DNA from: Spirulina major PCC 6313
GTDB lineage: Bacteria > Cyanobacteriota > Cyanobacteriia > Cyanobacteriales > Spirulinaceae
NCBI RefSeq assembly: GCF_001890765.1
Contig: NZ_KV878783.1
Span: 845,162-909,161 of the forward strand
DNA length: 64,000 bases
Direction of reading: 5' to 3'
In this document: piece by piece, positions 56,901-64,000 of the stretch
How the letters are laid out: every line of letters starts with the position of its first letter
How positions within the stretch are numbered: the first letter of the stretch is position 1
Position numbers and translations under genes: made by a program
Notes under the pieces: generated by a model
The model's input: the letters and a program-made list of their open reading frames with translations, nothing else
Told to the model about the DNA's origin: nothing
Database searches by the model: none

Positions 56901-57423
56901 GCAACACCTCCCGCAGGGGCGACGAGGAGGAACCGCGCCGCCGATGTTGGGCATTGCGGATCGTGTTTGTCACCGTGTTGAGGAGGGTTTCCCGGCGTAG
57001 GGAGCGACAGAGTTCTTCCGTGCGCACCTTCAGGACATTGTGGGTGTCGAGGGCTTGGCGGACGATGCCCTTGAGGTGTTCCGCTTCCCAGGGTTTTGTG
57101 ACATATTTAAAGACTTTGCCGCTGTTGATCGCTTCCACGAGGTCATCCACATCGGTGTAGCCCGTCAGCAAAATCCGGATGATGTCTGGGTATTGCACCG
57201 CCGTCAGGCTCAAAAATTCTGTCCCCGTCATGATCGGCATCCGTTGGTCGGAAATGATCACGGCGATGTCGGGTTCTGCGGTCAGGACTTCAAGTCCTGC
57301 CGGGCCATTGTCAGCACGAAAGACTTTGTACTCTCTATGAAAGGTGCGGTAGAGCAGATCGAGGTTATCTGGCTCATCGTCAACCACCAATATTTTCGGC
57401 TTTTTGCGTTGCTGAGACTTCAT
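53932..57423 (-). CDS. cyaC: CyaC-type hybrid two-component adenylate cyclase
   Basis: 1163 residues from ATG 57423. In order: receiver 1 (about 9-125, phospho-Asp59 in ISDQRMP), two GAF domains (about 165-315 and 335-500), HisKA with His530 in FQNISHEFRTPLT, HATPase (N-box VVYNLLSNAMKFTE, DSGIGI, GTGLGLALV), receiver 2 (Asp860 in ISDLMMPKVSG), and a class III cyclase (about 970-1163). The cyclase has metal ligands Asp982 and Asp1026, adenine-selecting Lys1022 and Thr1104, and transition-state Asn1111 and Arg1115. All key residues support ATP to cAMP conversion controlled by internal phosphorelay. This matches CyaC of filamentous cyanobacteria. It is cytoplasmic, with no TM. Confidence 0.93.
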   Translation of the reverse strand: MKSQQRKKPKILVVDDEPDNLDLLYRTFHREYKVFRADNGPAGLEVLTAEPDIAVIISDQRMPIMTGTEFLSLTAVQYPDIIRILLTGYTDVDDLVEAINSGKVFKYVTKPWEAEHLKGIVRQALDTHNVLKVRTEELCRSLRRETLLNTVTNTIRNAQHRRRGSSSSPLREVLQTIVNTVGHLLDVDVCILKTCVDVDEDSDILAYQKEETIAPLSEAQYAAMVWEQEDVTVMQEVQTNPDCLAMVPDGSDRYPVLAAAGVESALIVPLMAQLDLVAVLALHRCDREHPWEDDEIQLGIMVADQAALAISQAQAYEKVQSLAKREALINTITSAIRSTLDPQEIFMTITKRLGTTLDVDGCALSLWTEADEYVQCVGLYDRTSTWAEDGAVLDSEEAQPQLPQSLAPIAGNPVLKQLLHTKEPVVITNMQEQEQASDEYGSDLPLRSPARALLIVPMLVDGQIIGSISLRQSELPRMWSRADIELTKSVASQAAIAVQQSRLYQKTRQQAERLLELDRQKNEFFQNISHEFRTPLTLMIGPLEAATHRDQPLPSDQTQIALRNARRLLRLVNQLLDLQRLDAGRMQPKFRPCDLTEFVEQILESFRPYCDRKGLHLISHLTPCDPVYLDLEKFDKVVYNLLSNAMKFTEANGSITVSVKPAGAYVCLEVRDSGIGIADSQIPFLFDRFRQAEGSVNRSYEGTGLGLALVKEIVELHGGQITVQSIHQDDATAEETTGTAFIIWLHHGSTHLPSDQILEVASEVQVTRAAVELADLEVELQDDDQSSLPDLPLATIPDGVTPEGIDPQKQLILVVDDNSDLRSYVSYVLKSAGYPVCTARNGAEGYSVLEEQRPKLIISDLMMPKVSGLDLIRMVRANEELRGIPIILLTAKADEMSRIEGTEQGADAYLSKPFNDRELLASVRNMLALKSNEERMKELNDYLTEAVLKRFLPPEMVRRAAQGDMKLDLDPEPRLVTILFSDIVGFTQLSSRLESRGIARLLNEYLEAMTQVVFENGGVVDKFMGDAILALFGAPESLTPEEQARRAVATARGMYRVLDDLNQRWRSQGIVNDNDPPPVRFRCGIHQGQSVVGMFGSEHHSDYTAIGPPVNIAARLQESAQPNSILVSSEVAAFLNDQEVEKFQQLQLKGIAEPTWAFWVTKG

Positions 57424-57604
57424 CCATCGATCTCCTACCGTCTGCGCCAGACTTCAGGAAGCCAAGGTAAGGTTGTTTTCACGTTGCTTATGGTTTCCAT
57501 GCTTGGTCGTGACGCACCCCAACCAATGTGTGTGGGCATAGGATATTCTTCCTACCATAGTACAGAACTTTCAGGACAGCGATGGGAATTGCCCCCGTGG
57601 GATT

Positions 57605-58492
57605 TCATTGGGAGGCTGAAGGGGCGAGGAGTCCCCAACGGATTTGCTGAGCTTGGAGCCATCCGGAGTCTTCCAGGGTTTGGAGGGCTTGGTTGATGGC
57701 GACGAGGAGCGCACCGGTTTGGGGGCCTTTGGGAACGGCGATCGCTAACGGTTCACTGGACAGGCGATCCGGTAAAACGCGGTACGCGGGATCGCCTTGA
57801 CTCCAGCCGACGAGGATGGTGCGATCGCCCACAAAGGCCGCCGCTTGGCCCGCTTCGAGAAGGTCTAGGGCGGCTTGGTACGAATCCACCCCGACCAAGG
57901 TCACGTCAGGATCACGATGGCGCAGCACTGCGATCGCACTTGACCCCCGTAAAACCGCGATCGGTTGCCCGACCAGATCAGCGAACTGTGTAATCCCTGC
58001 CTGGCGAGTAATCACGCTCGTACTGTTGAAATAGTAGGGCCGACTGAAATAGACGAGGCGCGATCGCATCGTCGTCGCCGTCACCCCCGCGATCGTGATA
58101 TCCGCCTCCTCCCGATAGAGGATCTCGAAGCGATCGCGATTCTGCACCGGCACAAACTCCACCGTGGCATCGTCACCGAGGATCTGTCGCGCCACCGCCC
58201 GCGCCACCTCAATTTCAAAGCCCTGCAACTGGCCATCCGGCCCGACAAATCCCAGCGGCGGCGTATTGTCCTTCACCGCCACCGTTAGGTGATGGTCTGC
58301 CTGAATTTCCGGCCATTCTGTGGCATAACTGGAAAGCAAGGGGTAAACGGGGACTAGGGGCAGAGCGATCGCCCCCCCTAACACTGCTGCCCAGACTGTT
58401 TTGATCCGTCCGCTGCGTCCGATAACTCCCTCCTTGCCATGACCTGGTCTCGTCGTACATTTCTCGCGTGTTTCGGGGTTAGTCTGGCCCAA
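57605..58492 (-). CDS. Type-II amino-acid-binding protein (SBP_bac_3), orphan
   Basis: Up to 295 residues. A hydrophobic N-terminal segment (VWAAVLGGAIALPLVPVYPLL) acts as signal peptide or anchor. The fold is that of amino-acid-binding proteins and glutamate-receptor ligand domains: LTVAVKDNTPPLGFVG, ITIAGVTATTMRSRLVYFSRPY, GQPIAVLRGSSAIAVL, AAFVGDRTILVGW. The Thr and Arg of TATTMR, the GSS triplet and the Asp of VGD correspond to residues that hold the alpha-carboxyl and alpha-amino groups. No ABC permease or ATPase is near. The start is unclear: TTG 58492 would overlap the divergent gene, while ATC 58423 follows an ideal AAGGAGG. It is divergent to a type-I binding protein and a K+ channel. 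Confidence 0.85.
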   Translation of the reverse strand: MGQTNPETREKCTTRPGHGKEGVIGRSGRIKTVWAAVLGGAIALPLVPVYPLLSSYATEWPEIQADHHLTVAVKDNTPPLGFVGPDGQLQGFEIEVARAVARQILGDDATVEFVPVQNRDRFEILYREEADITIAGVTATTMRSRLVYFSRPYYFNSTSVITRQAGITQFADLVGQPIAVLRGSSAIAVLRHRDPDVTLVGVDSYQAALDLLEAGQAAAFVGDRTILVGWSQGDPAYRVLPDRLSSEPLAIAVPKGPQTGALLVAINQALQTLEDSGWLQAQQIRWGLLAPSASQ

Positions 58493-59623
58493 CTTGCCGC
58501 CTGTCGTGCGTCAACCCCGGATGATGTTGCTGTTAATGTAACCCTTCCGGACACGATCCGCATCGGAATTTTGGCCCCCTTAACCGGCCCCCATGCCGCT
58601 GCGGATGGGCTGCCCCTCGTGCAGGCGGCGGAATTGGTGGTCAATGACGTGAACGACGCTGGCGGCATCGAGATTTACGGTGAACAACGGCCTTTAGAAT
58701 TACGGGTTGCCGATGAGTTAGATCGCCCCGACCATGCTGTTGCTGCGGCCCGGCGGTTGATGTTTCAAGATCAAGTGATTGCGATCGTCGGCTTACCCCT
58801 CAGTTTTACCGCCATCCCCGTCGCCAACTTCACCGAAATGATCCCGATCCCGACGATCAGCACCACCTCCACCCATCCCGACACCACCGCCGGCAAAAAC
58901 TATGTGTTTCGAGCCGGGTTTATTGATGATGTGCAGGGGCAGGTGTTGGCGCAATTTGCCTATGAGACCTTGGGGGCGCGGCGGGCGGCGCTGCTGTACG
59001 ACATTGCCAGTGTGTACAATCAGAGCCTTGCGGATACCTTTGCGGCGGCCTTTACGGAGTTCGGCGGGGAAATCGTCCACCGGGAAACCTACACCACCCA
59101 AGCCGACCCAGATTTTCGCCCTGCCTTGGAGCAGATTCGCGATCGCACCCCTGACCTCCTCTTTCTGCCCAACTACATCAACGACATCCGCCGCCAAACC
59201 GCCCAAGCCCGCGACCTCGGCATCACCGCCACCTTCCTCGGCGGCGATGCCTGGGACAGCATCCAAACCCAACCCGACCCCAGCCTCGACGGTAGCTACT
59301 TCGCCACCCACTGGTACGCCAACCCCGATGATTCCCAAATTCGCGAGTTTATCACCGCCTACCGCGAGGCCTACCGTGTCCCCCCCAACCTCAGCGCCGC
59401 CCTGGCCTACGATGCGATGCACCTCCTCCTTGCCGCGATTCGCTCCCAAGGCCGCACCGATGCCCAGGCGATCCAAGCTGGTCTCCAGAGCATTCGGAAT
59501 TTTGACGGGGTGAGTGGTACGATTCGGTTTCGCGGTACGGGCGACCCGGTTAAAACGGTGGTCATTGTCCAGATCGACGGCGATCGCCTCACCATCGCCC
59601 AAACCATTACCCCTAGTCTCTAG
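58439..59623 (+). CDS. Type-I periplasmic ligand-binding lipoprotein (Peripla_BP_6)
   Basis: 394 residues from ATG 58439. It begins with a twin-Arg-like WSRRTFLACFG and a lipobox SLAQLAAC (Cys22), so it is an exported lipoprotein. The mature part is a Leu/Ile/Val-binding-type fold: IRIGILAPLTGPHAAADGLPLVQAAELVVNDVN, IVGLPLSFTAIPVANFTE, PTISTTSTHP, YVFRAGFIDDVQG, ALLYDIASVYNQSLADTF. The family binds branched amino acids, amides or glutamate and is homologous to the amino-terminal domains of glutamate receptors. No livHMGF genes are adjacent. A K+ channel gene begins 6 bp after its stop, which indicates co-translation. Confidence 0.9.
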   Translation: MTWSRRTFLACFGVSLAQLAACRASTPDDVAVNVTLPDTIRIGILAPLTGPHAAADGLPLVQAAELVVNDVNDAGGIEIYGEQRPLELRVADELDRPDHAVAAARRLMFQDQVIAIVGLPLSFTAIPVANFTEMIPIPTISTTSTHPDTTAGKNYVFRAGFIDDVQGQVLAQFAYETLGARRAALLYDIASVYNQSLADTFAAAFTEFGGEIVHRETYTTQADPDFRPALEQIRDRTPDLLFLPNYINDIRRQTAQARDLGITATFLGGDAWDSIQTQPDPSLDGSYFATHWYANPDDSQIREFITAYREAYRVPPNLSAALAYDAMHLLLAAIRSQGRTDAQAIQAGLQSIRNFDGVSGTIRFRGTGDPVKTVVIVQIDGDRLTIAQTITPSL

Positions 59624-59629
59624 CCCTCC

Positions 59630-60535
59630 ATGCGCTTTTTGCCCCGCCTCCCCAAGTTCACCCAACGGATTAGTCACCTGGGCATTATGCGGGTGATCCA
59701 CCATGGCGTACAGCCGCTGTCCTGGGGGGATCTGTATCATCTGCTGTTTACTCTGCCTTGGCCGCAATTGTTGGGGCTGCTGTTTGTGGCCTATGGCGGG
59801 TTGAATTTGATCTTTGCGGGGATTTATACCCTCGGTGGGGATTGTATTGCCAATGCGGAGCCGGGGTCGTTTCGGGATGCGTTTTTTTTCAGTGTGCAAA
59901 CCATGGCGACGATTGGCTATGGGGCGATGTATCCGACGACGGCCTATAGCAATTTTTGGGTGGTGATTGAGGTGTTTGTGGGGCTGTTGGCGGTGGCGAT
60001 GGCGACGGGGTTGATGTTTGCGCGGTTTTCACGACCGACGGCGCGGGTGATTTTTAGCGATCGCCTCGTCATCTGTCCCTACAATGGCGTACCCACCCTG
60101 ATGCTGCGCACCGCCAACCAACGGGGCAACCTGATCCTCGAAGCCCAGATTAATGTGGTGGTGATTTTGCCGGAAGTGACCCCGGAAAATCACAAGTTGC
60201 GCCGCCTCTATGATTTGAACTTGGTGCGATCGAGTACGCCGATCCTCTCCCTCAGTTGGATGGTGATGCACCCCATTGATTCCCCAAGCCCTCTGTTTGG
60301 CATGACGGCGACGGATCTCTACGAGTGCCAGGCGCAGTTTATTGTGACGCTCACGGGCCTGGATGAGACGGTGGGCCAACTGATCCACACGCGCCACCAA
60401 TACCAAGCCCAGGATATTGATTGGCAGGCGCAATTTGTGGATGTGCTGACGGTGTTGCCCAACGGCGATCGCAAAATCGACTACGCCCATTTCCACGACA
60501 CCATCCCCCTCGTCCCAGTCCCCCCGGCGGATTAG
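59630..60535 (+). CDS. Inward-rectifier-type (KirBac) potassium channel
   Basis: 301 residues from ATG 59630. A slide-helix region (SWGDLYHLLFTLPW) precedes TM1 (about 46-66). The pore helix and filter are FFFSVQTMATIGYGAMYP, with filter T94-I-G-Y-G98. TM2 is at about 109-131 (VVIEVFVGLLAVAMATGLMFA). The cytoplasmic Kir immunoglobulin-like domain follows (FSRPTARVIFSDRLVICPYNGVPTLMLR; NLILEAQINVVV; WMVMHPIDSPSPL). It forms tetrameric K+ channels in the plasma membrane. It lies 6 bp after the type-I binding protein gene, and its stop overlaps the stop of the convergent hydrolase gene (TTAG). Confidence 0.93.
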   Translation: MRFLPRLPKFTQRISHLGIMRVIHHGVQPLSWGDLYHLLFTLPWPQLLGLLFVAYGGLNLIFAGIYTLGGDCIANAEPGSFRDAFFFSVQTMATIGYGAMYPTTAYSNFWVVIEVFVGLLAVAMATGLMFARFSRPTARVIFSDRLVICPYNGVPTLMLRTANQRGNLILEAQINVVVILPEVTPENHKLRRLYDLNLVRSSTPILSLSWMVMHPIDSPSPLFGMTATDLYECQAQFIVTLTGLDETVGQLIHTRHQYQAQDIDWQAQFVDVLTVLPNGDRKIDYAHFHDTIPLVPVPPAD

Positions 60536-62139
60536 CGGCGTTTCAATTGGTCGGGGGTGAGGGTGTTGATCACACTCATGGGCATGGCGGTGTTGGATAG
60601 GGATTGCCCATAGTCGGCGCGGAGATAGGGGCGATAGTTCGGGGTTCCGGCGATATAGAGGCCGAAAAACGCAACGCCGAGACTGCGCATATAGTCTTGG
60701 GCGATCGCTGGATCAGGTCCTAACACCGCTGGCGGCAATTCCACATCCTCATCGGTTGCCCCTAAGGTGGAAAAATGCGTACCGTTTCTCAACAGCACTA
60801 AATACCGCTCCGGGGTTTGTAAGGCCGTGAAGGGCAAGATTTGTTCATCGAGGGCGGGGGTCACGGTGTCGGCACTGCCCGATACGATCATCGTCGGGAT
60901 GGCAATCTTGGCTAATTCTTCTGGGCCGAAAATTTCGCTGCTGAGGGGGTTGATCGCGATCGCTGCTTGTACCCGTTCATCCCGCAACGAGGGCGGCGCG
61001 GCCGGGGGCATGAATTGCGGCAATTTTAAGGCGGCGCATTGCAACACCAGGGACAAATTGAGGGCATAGAGACTATCGGGACAGGCGGCCGCAAGGGCCC
61101 CTTGGTTAATCCCCGCACCGGCTAAGGCGAGGGCGGTATAGGCCCCGAAGGATTGCCCAATCACCCCCACTTTTTCGAGGTTGAGGCGATCGCCGTACTG
61201 CTGAGTGAGCCAATCTAAAACGAGGGTGATGTCCTGGGGGCGATCGAGGAGTTCCTCCGGCGGCGTGATTTCGCGGGCGAGACCGGAGGCCAGGGCGGCC
61301 AACTGTTCGCCGTTGCTGCCGGGATGTTCTGGGACAGCGACGGCAAACCCGTAGGACACCAAATGCTCAGCGAGGTAGGCGAAGGTTTGGCGGGTCGAGC
61401 CGAGGCCGTGGGAAATGACCACCACCGGCGCATTGCCCCGCAGGTTTTGTTCTGGGAGGTAAAGGGTGAGCAGAAATTCTCGTTGCCGGGTGGAGTCGTT
61501 GAGTTGCCATTCTTGCACTTCAAAGTTAAAGGGGCCCGGTGTACGCAGATCCGAGGGGAGGGGGGGTGTAGATTGCGCGATCGCATCCTCTGCCGCAATC
61601 GATTCCACCACGGCGATCGCCCGATCCGTCTCCTCGGTTTTCCGGCTTACTAAACTCACCAACTCAAACGCCAACGCCGAATTAATCCGCAACCCCTTCA
61701 CCGGAAACTTCCGCAACACATTCAACGGCGTTAACCCTTCCTCCGGATCTGCCGCCGCCAAGATCAACGCCGATCGCAGGGCATAGAACCCCGATACCCG
61801 TTGCCGTGTCAAAATCAATTCCCCCACCTGCCGCAACATCACTTCACCCTGGGGCGAATAGAGAAATTGCGAAATCGTAATCGGATCAACCGGGGCGCGT
61901 TGGCTCAGCACCGTGCGCAATTCCGTGAGTTGTTCATCGCTCAACCGTGCGGCCACATCCTGAAAATCCGGGGCAATTTTACCCGTTGCCGCATATTGTT
62001 CTAAGGACTCCACCGCGATCGAAAATTCCAACGGCCCGAAATTAAACACAATCGTTTCGGCTGCGATCGCCACCCCCGGAACCAACACCCCCAAGGGCAT
62101 CACCAACACCCCCACCACGCCACGCCACCACTGTTTCAT
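60532..62139 (-). CDS. Alpha/beta hydrolase with N-terminal DUF1400
   Basis: 535 residues from ATG 62139 (MKQWWRGVVGVLVMPLG); a longer frame upstream overlaps argF and is discounted. A signal peptide ends near VAIAAE. Residues about 27-160 match DUF1400, a cyanobacterial extension (FNFGPLEFSIAVESLEQYA; LNVLRKFPVKGLRINS). The hydrolase part has VVISHGLGSTRQTF (oxyanion), nucleophile Ser in VGVIGQSFGAYTAL, an acid in IVSGSADTVTPA and a His in LLRNGTHFSTLG. It is similar to platelet-activating-factor-acetylhydrolase-like or dienelactone-type enzymes. It is exported to the periplasm or lumen; substrate is unknown. Confidence 0.87.
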   Translation of the reverse strand: MKQWWRGVVGVLVMPLGVLVPGVAIAAETIVFNFGPLEFSIAVESLEQYAATGKIAPDFQDVAARLSDEQLTELRTVLSQRAPVDPITISQFLYSPQGEVMLRQVGELILTRQRVSGFYALRSALILAAADPEEGLTPLNVLRKFPVKGLRINSALAFELVSLVSRKTEETDRAIAVVESIAAEDAIAQSTPPLPSDLRTPGPFNFEVQEWQLNDSTRQREFLLTLYLPEQNLRGNAPVVVISHGLGSTRQTFAYLAEHLVSYGFAVAVPEHPGSNGEQLAALASGLAREITPPEELLDRPQDITLVLDWLTQQYGDRLNLEKVGVIGQSFGAYTALALAGAGINQGALAAACPDSLYALNLSLVLQCAALKLPQFMPPAAPPSLRDERVQAAIAINPLSSEIFGPEELAKIAIPTMIVSGSADTVTPALDEQILPFTALQTPERYLVLLRNGTHFSTLGATDEDVELPPAVLGPDPAIAQDYMRSLGVAFFGLYIAGTPNYRPYLRADYGQSLSNTAMPMSVINTLTPDQLKRR

Positions 62140-62220
62140 CTCAGCTTTTCCCCACAATTCAAATCTAGATATAATAAAGTTCTTGAAAAATCCACGTTCT
62201 CCGGTGCAGCCATCAAATCT

Positions 62221-63150
62221 ATGAGTATCCAAGACCTCCACGGACGCGATTTACTCAGCCTTGCCGACCTCGACTCTACCCAACTCCACGAACTACTCGC
62301 GGTGGCCACTGCCCTGAAAACGGGAGCCGAAAAACCCCTCTGTAACAAAGTGCTGGGCTTACTCTTTTACAAAGCCTCCACCCGCACCCGTGTTAGCTTT
62401 TCCGTTGCCATGTATCAACTCGGCGGCCAAGTCATCGACCTCAACCCCAGCGTCACCCAGGTGGGCCGAGGCGAGCCGATTATTGACACCGCCCGCGTCT
62501 TGGATCGCTACCTCGATATATTGGCCATTCGCACCTTTGCCCAAGCCGACCTCCAAACCTTTGCCGACTACGCTCAGATTCCGGTGATCAATGCCCTCAC
62601 GGATCTCGCGCACCCTTGCCAAATTCTAGCCGACTTGCTGACGATGCAGGAACAGTTCCAAACCCTCAAGGGACTGACCTTAACCTATTTGGGCGATGGG
62701 AATAATGTGGTGCATTCGCTGTTGATTGGCTGTGCCCTCGCGGGGGTGAATATCAACGTTGCCACACCCCCGGACTATGCCCCCAGTCCCGCAGTGGTGG
62801 CCCAAGCCCAAGCCCTCGCCCTCCCCGATACGACGATCAATATCCTCACAGACCCGATCGCAGCCGTGGAAAATACCAATGTGCTCTACACCGATGTTTG
62901 GGCGAGTATGGGTCAGGAGGATCTTGCCGAGTCGCGGATTCCGATTTTCCAGCCCTACCAAATTAATGATGATCTGTTGAGCCATGCCGATCCCGATGCG
63001 ATCGTGCTCCATTGTCTCCCGGCGCACCGGGGCGAGGAGATTACTGAATCGGCAATGGAAGGATCGCATTCTCGGATTTGGGATCAGGCGGAAAACCGGA
63101 TGCACGCCCAAAAAGCTCTCATGGCCTGCCTTTTGGGGCTTGTGGGTTAA
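62221..63150 (+). CDS. argF: Ornithine carbamoyltransferase
   Basis: 309 residues from ATG 62221. The carbamoyl-phosphate site STRTR is at 53-57, the second phosphate motif HPCQ at 131-134, and the ornithine loop HCLPAHRGEEI at 264-274. It transfers the carbamoyl group to ornithine, forming citrulline in arginine synthesis. The length is normal for catabolic/anabolic OTC trimers. It is divergent from the hydrolase gene with an 81-bp gap. A four-hairpin repeat starts 12 bp after the stop and may serve as terminator. Confidence 0.97.
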   Translation: MSIQDLHGRDLLSLADLDSTQLHELLAVATALKTGAEKPLCNKVLGLLFYKASTRTRVSFSVAMYQLGGQVIDLNPSVTQVGRGEPIIDTARVLDRYLDILAIRTFAQADLQTFADYAQIPVINALTDLAHPCQILADLLTMQEQFQTLKGLTLTYLGDGNNVVHSLLIGCALAGVNINVATPPDYAPSPAVVAQAQALALPDTTINILTDPIAAVENTNVLYTDVWASMGQEDLAESRIPIFQPYQINDDLLSHADPDAIVLHCLPAHRGEEITESAMEGSHSRIWDQAENRMHAQKALMACLLGLVG

Positions 63151-63162
63151 GTTCCCCCCAGT

Positions 63163-63266
63163 CGGGGATTGAAATCCCCGCCTCAGAGCAAAACCCCGTT
63201 TTAACGGGTTCCACAGTGGGCATCAGCCCACTTTCGCTATGAGCCAAGAACTTCAGTTCTTGGCGG
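63163..63266. repeat. Four-hairpin repeat, copy R3
   Basis: CGGGGATTGAAATCCCCG; AACCCCGTTTTAACGGGTT; AGTGGGCATCAGCCCACT; GAGCCAAGAACTTCAGTTCTTGGCGG. Module order is the same as R1. The fourth hairpin is best preserved here. Confidence 0.88.
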
Positions 63267-63305
63267 ATCGGGGTTCGGTAGATTCTACCTTCCTGAAATC
63301 TTCTG

Positions 63306-63328
63306 TAGTGCGAGCTTCTAGCTCGCTG
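63306..63328. repeat. Single palindrome of the GCGAGCTTCTAGCTCGC family
   Basis: GTGCGAGCTTCTAGCTCGCTGCC matches the start of the units in the 40868-41988 array. A single solitary copy between argF and the IS1-family element. Confidence 0.85.
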
Positions 63329-63412
63329 CCTTGACGGAGAGGGGGAGTAGTCCACCACATAGAATAGGACGTGTTGACGTTGTGAAGAATGACTCGATAG
63401 GTTGGAAAAATA

Positions 63413-64000
63413 GGTAGTGCATTAGATTATTGTGGGGAAGGAGAGGATATCCTGCCAACTCCAGCGATGGTCAGTCAATCCTGCTCGTTGTGCCGCCGTG
63501 CTCTTGTAGCGACTGTGCTGCCAGATCCAGTTGAAATAACTCACCACTAAACGCACCGTCACCTTTGTCTGCTGCCACAGTTTGCCAAACTTGTTCTGTC
63601 GTCGATGCCACCTACCCGTCTGCTGCCTGATAATTCCATTGGTACGCTCCAACCGTTGCGTTTGGTCTTTGCCAATGTAGTGCTCAATTTCCAGCGGCAG
63701 TACCCGCTCATATCCTCCCCAGTTGTCACTATTCCATTGCTGGCAATGGGTCTTTCCCTCCGTGCTCACCACCAGTTCTTCAATCAGTTCATCGGTGTGT
63801 TTCCCCACTCGTGCTGCCAAGATTAACCCGCTCGAATCTGCCAAACTCATCGCAATCCAGCAATCGCCTACTTCAACTTCTTCGGGCAAGCATTGTTTGT
63901 TTTTTTTTCACGAATGACCACATCTCATCAGCACTCACGTCCTCCGTTTCCACGCCCTGCACTTGGTCGTTATGAACCAGCAAAGCTTTAGCACTGGCGG
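63413..64000 (-). mobile_element. IS1-family insertion sequence, copy 2 (cut by window end)
   Basis: It begins with the same right end (GGTAGTGCATTAGATTATTG) as copy 1 at 17071, in the opposite orientation. It is nearly identical to copy 1 over the visible 588 bp. The transposase C-terminal half (63422-63889) is intact in sequence. At 63900-63908 the homopolymer has nine A (minus strand) instead of eight, shifting the frame relative to copy 1, and one Thr codon is Ala. The left end is outside the window. Confidence 0.9.
63422..64000 (-). pseudogene. IS1-family transposase, frameshifted at a poly-A run, partial
   Basis: The visible part corresponds to residues from about 83 to 275 of the copy-1 protein (ALLVHNDQVQGVETED to SFPTII). 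After MWSFVKK the extra A moves reading into a frame with an early stop. Downstream the original frame continues unbroken from PEEVEVGDCWIAM, including SDNWGGYERVLP and QRLERTNGIIRQQTG. It might still be expressed through transcriptional or ribosomal slippage on the nine-A run, as many IS use such runs; otherwise it is inactive. Confidence 0.75.

Noticed and set aside
58793..59899. Long minus-strand open frame opposite the type-I binding protein
   Set aside because: It is Gly/Arg/Val-rich low-complexity sequence without motifs, while the plus strand has lipobox and binding-protein signatures.
16171..64000. Composite transposon bounded by the two IS1-family copies
   Set aside because: Copy 1 has its own perfect 8-bp duplication, so it inserted alone. 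The 46-kb interior is mostly core metabolism.

Overview
This is a stretch of a cyanobacterial chromosome. The octamer GCGATCGC (HIP1) recurs throughout. The genes include chlG (chlorophyll synthase), a ycf46-like AAA+ ATPase, the paired cyanobacterial/plastid small membrane proteins DUF2499 and DUF3593, and a CyaC-type hybrid adenylate cyclase. The proVWX osmolyte transporter suggests adaptation to changing salinity. The genus cannot be fixed from the sequence alone.

Layout. 1-5500: tail of a GGDEF gene, IS630 debris, and a large secreted TPS-DUF4347-CHAT protein (minus strand). 5500-8100: a chemoreceptor, a cupin protein and a 72-bp tandem repeat. 8100-11400: ycf46-like AAA+ gene and an M50-like membrane peptidase gene, an apparent operon split by a 210-bp MITE. 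11400-17100: rearranged accessory region with a CHAT pseudogene, an intact IS630, a broken DUF3368 gene, a Nu-class GST and an intact IS1-family element. 17100-25500: AGCS symporter, universal stress protein, orphan MacB-like permease and the proVWX operon. 25700-27100: a small ORF and a dead IS1-family element carrying the second MITE copy. 27200-31600: chlG, Get3d and DUF2862 in one operon, an SDR pair, and trmJ. 31600-38400: Uma2 pseudogene, then gltD and gltB. 39300-44000: RlpA protein, small membrane protein, a 1.1-kb modular palindrome array, a coiled-coil protein and a GspC/PilP-like protein. 44400-49000: histidine kinase, ferritin, tRNA-Arg, and a TnpB element with its internally deleted derivative. 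49000-57500: coiled-coil proteins, cobA-hemD fusion, tRNA-Val, DUF3593/DUF2499 and cyaC. 57600-63150: two orphan periplasmic binding proteins beside a Kir-type K+ channel, an alpha/beta hydrolase and argF. 63413-end: a second IS1-family copy, inverted relative to the first and cut by the window edge.

How the genes work together. Core metabolism includes GOGAT (gltB/gltD), arginine synthesis (argF), siroheme/tetrapyrrole synthesis (cobA-hemD), chlorophyll synthesis (chlG) and RNA modification (trmJ). The most notable hypothesis comes from the K+ channel cluster. A type-I (Peripla_BP_6) binding lipoprotein lies 6 bp upstream of a TIGYG-filter K+ channel, and a divergent type-II amino-acid binding protein sits next to both. 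Together these are the three modules of an ionotropic glutamate receptor as separate genes, with no ABC permease or ATPase beside them. The window is also rich in small repeats: two MITE copies with 9-bp target duplications, a four-hairpin repeat with reshuffled modules, a 98/67-bp palindrome array, and TTAC-flanked IS605-type derivatives.
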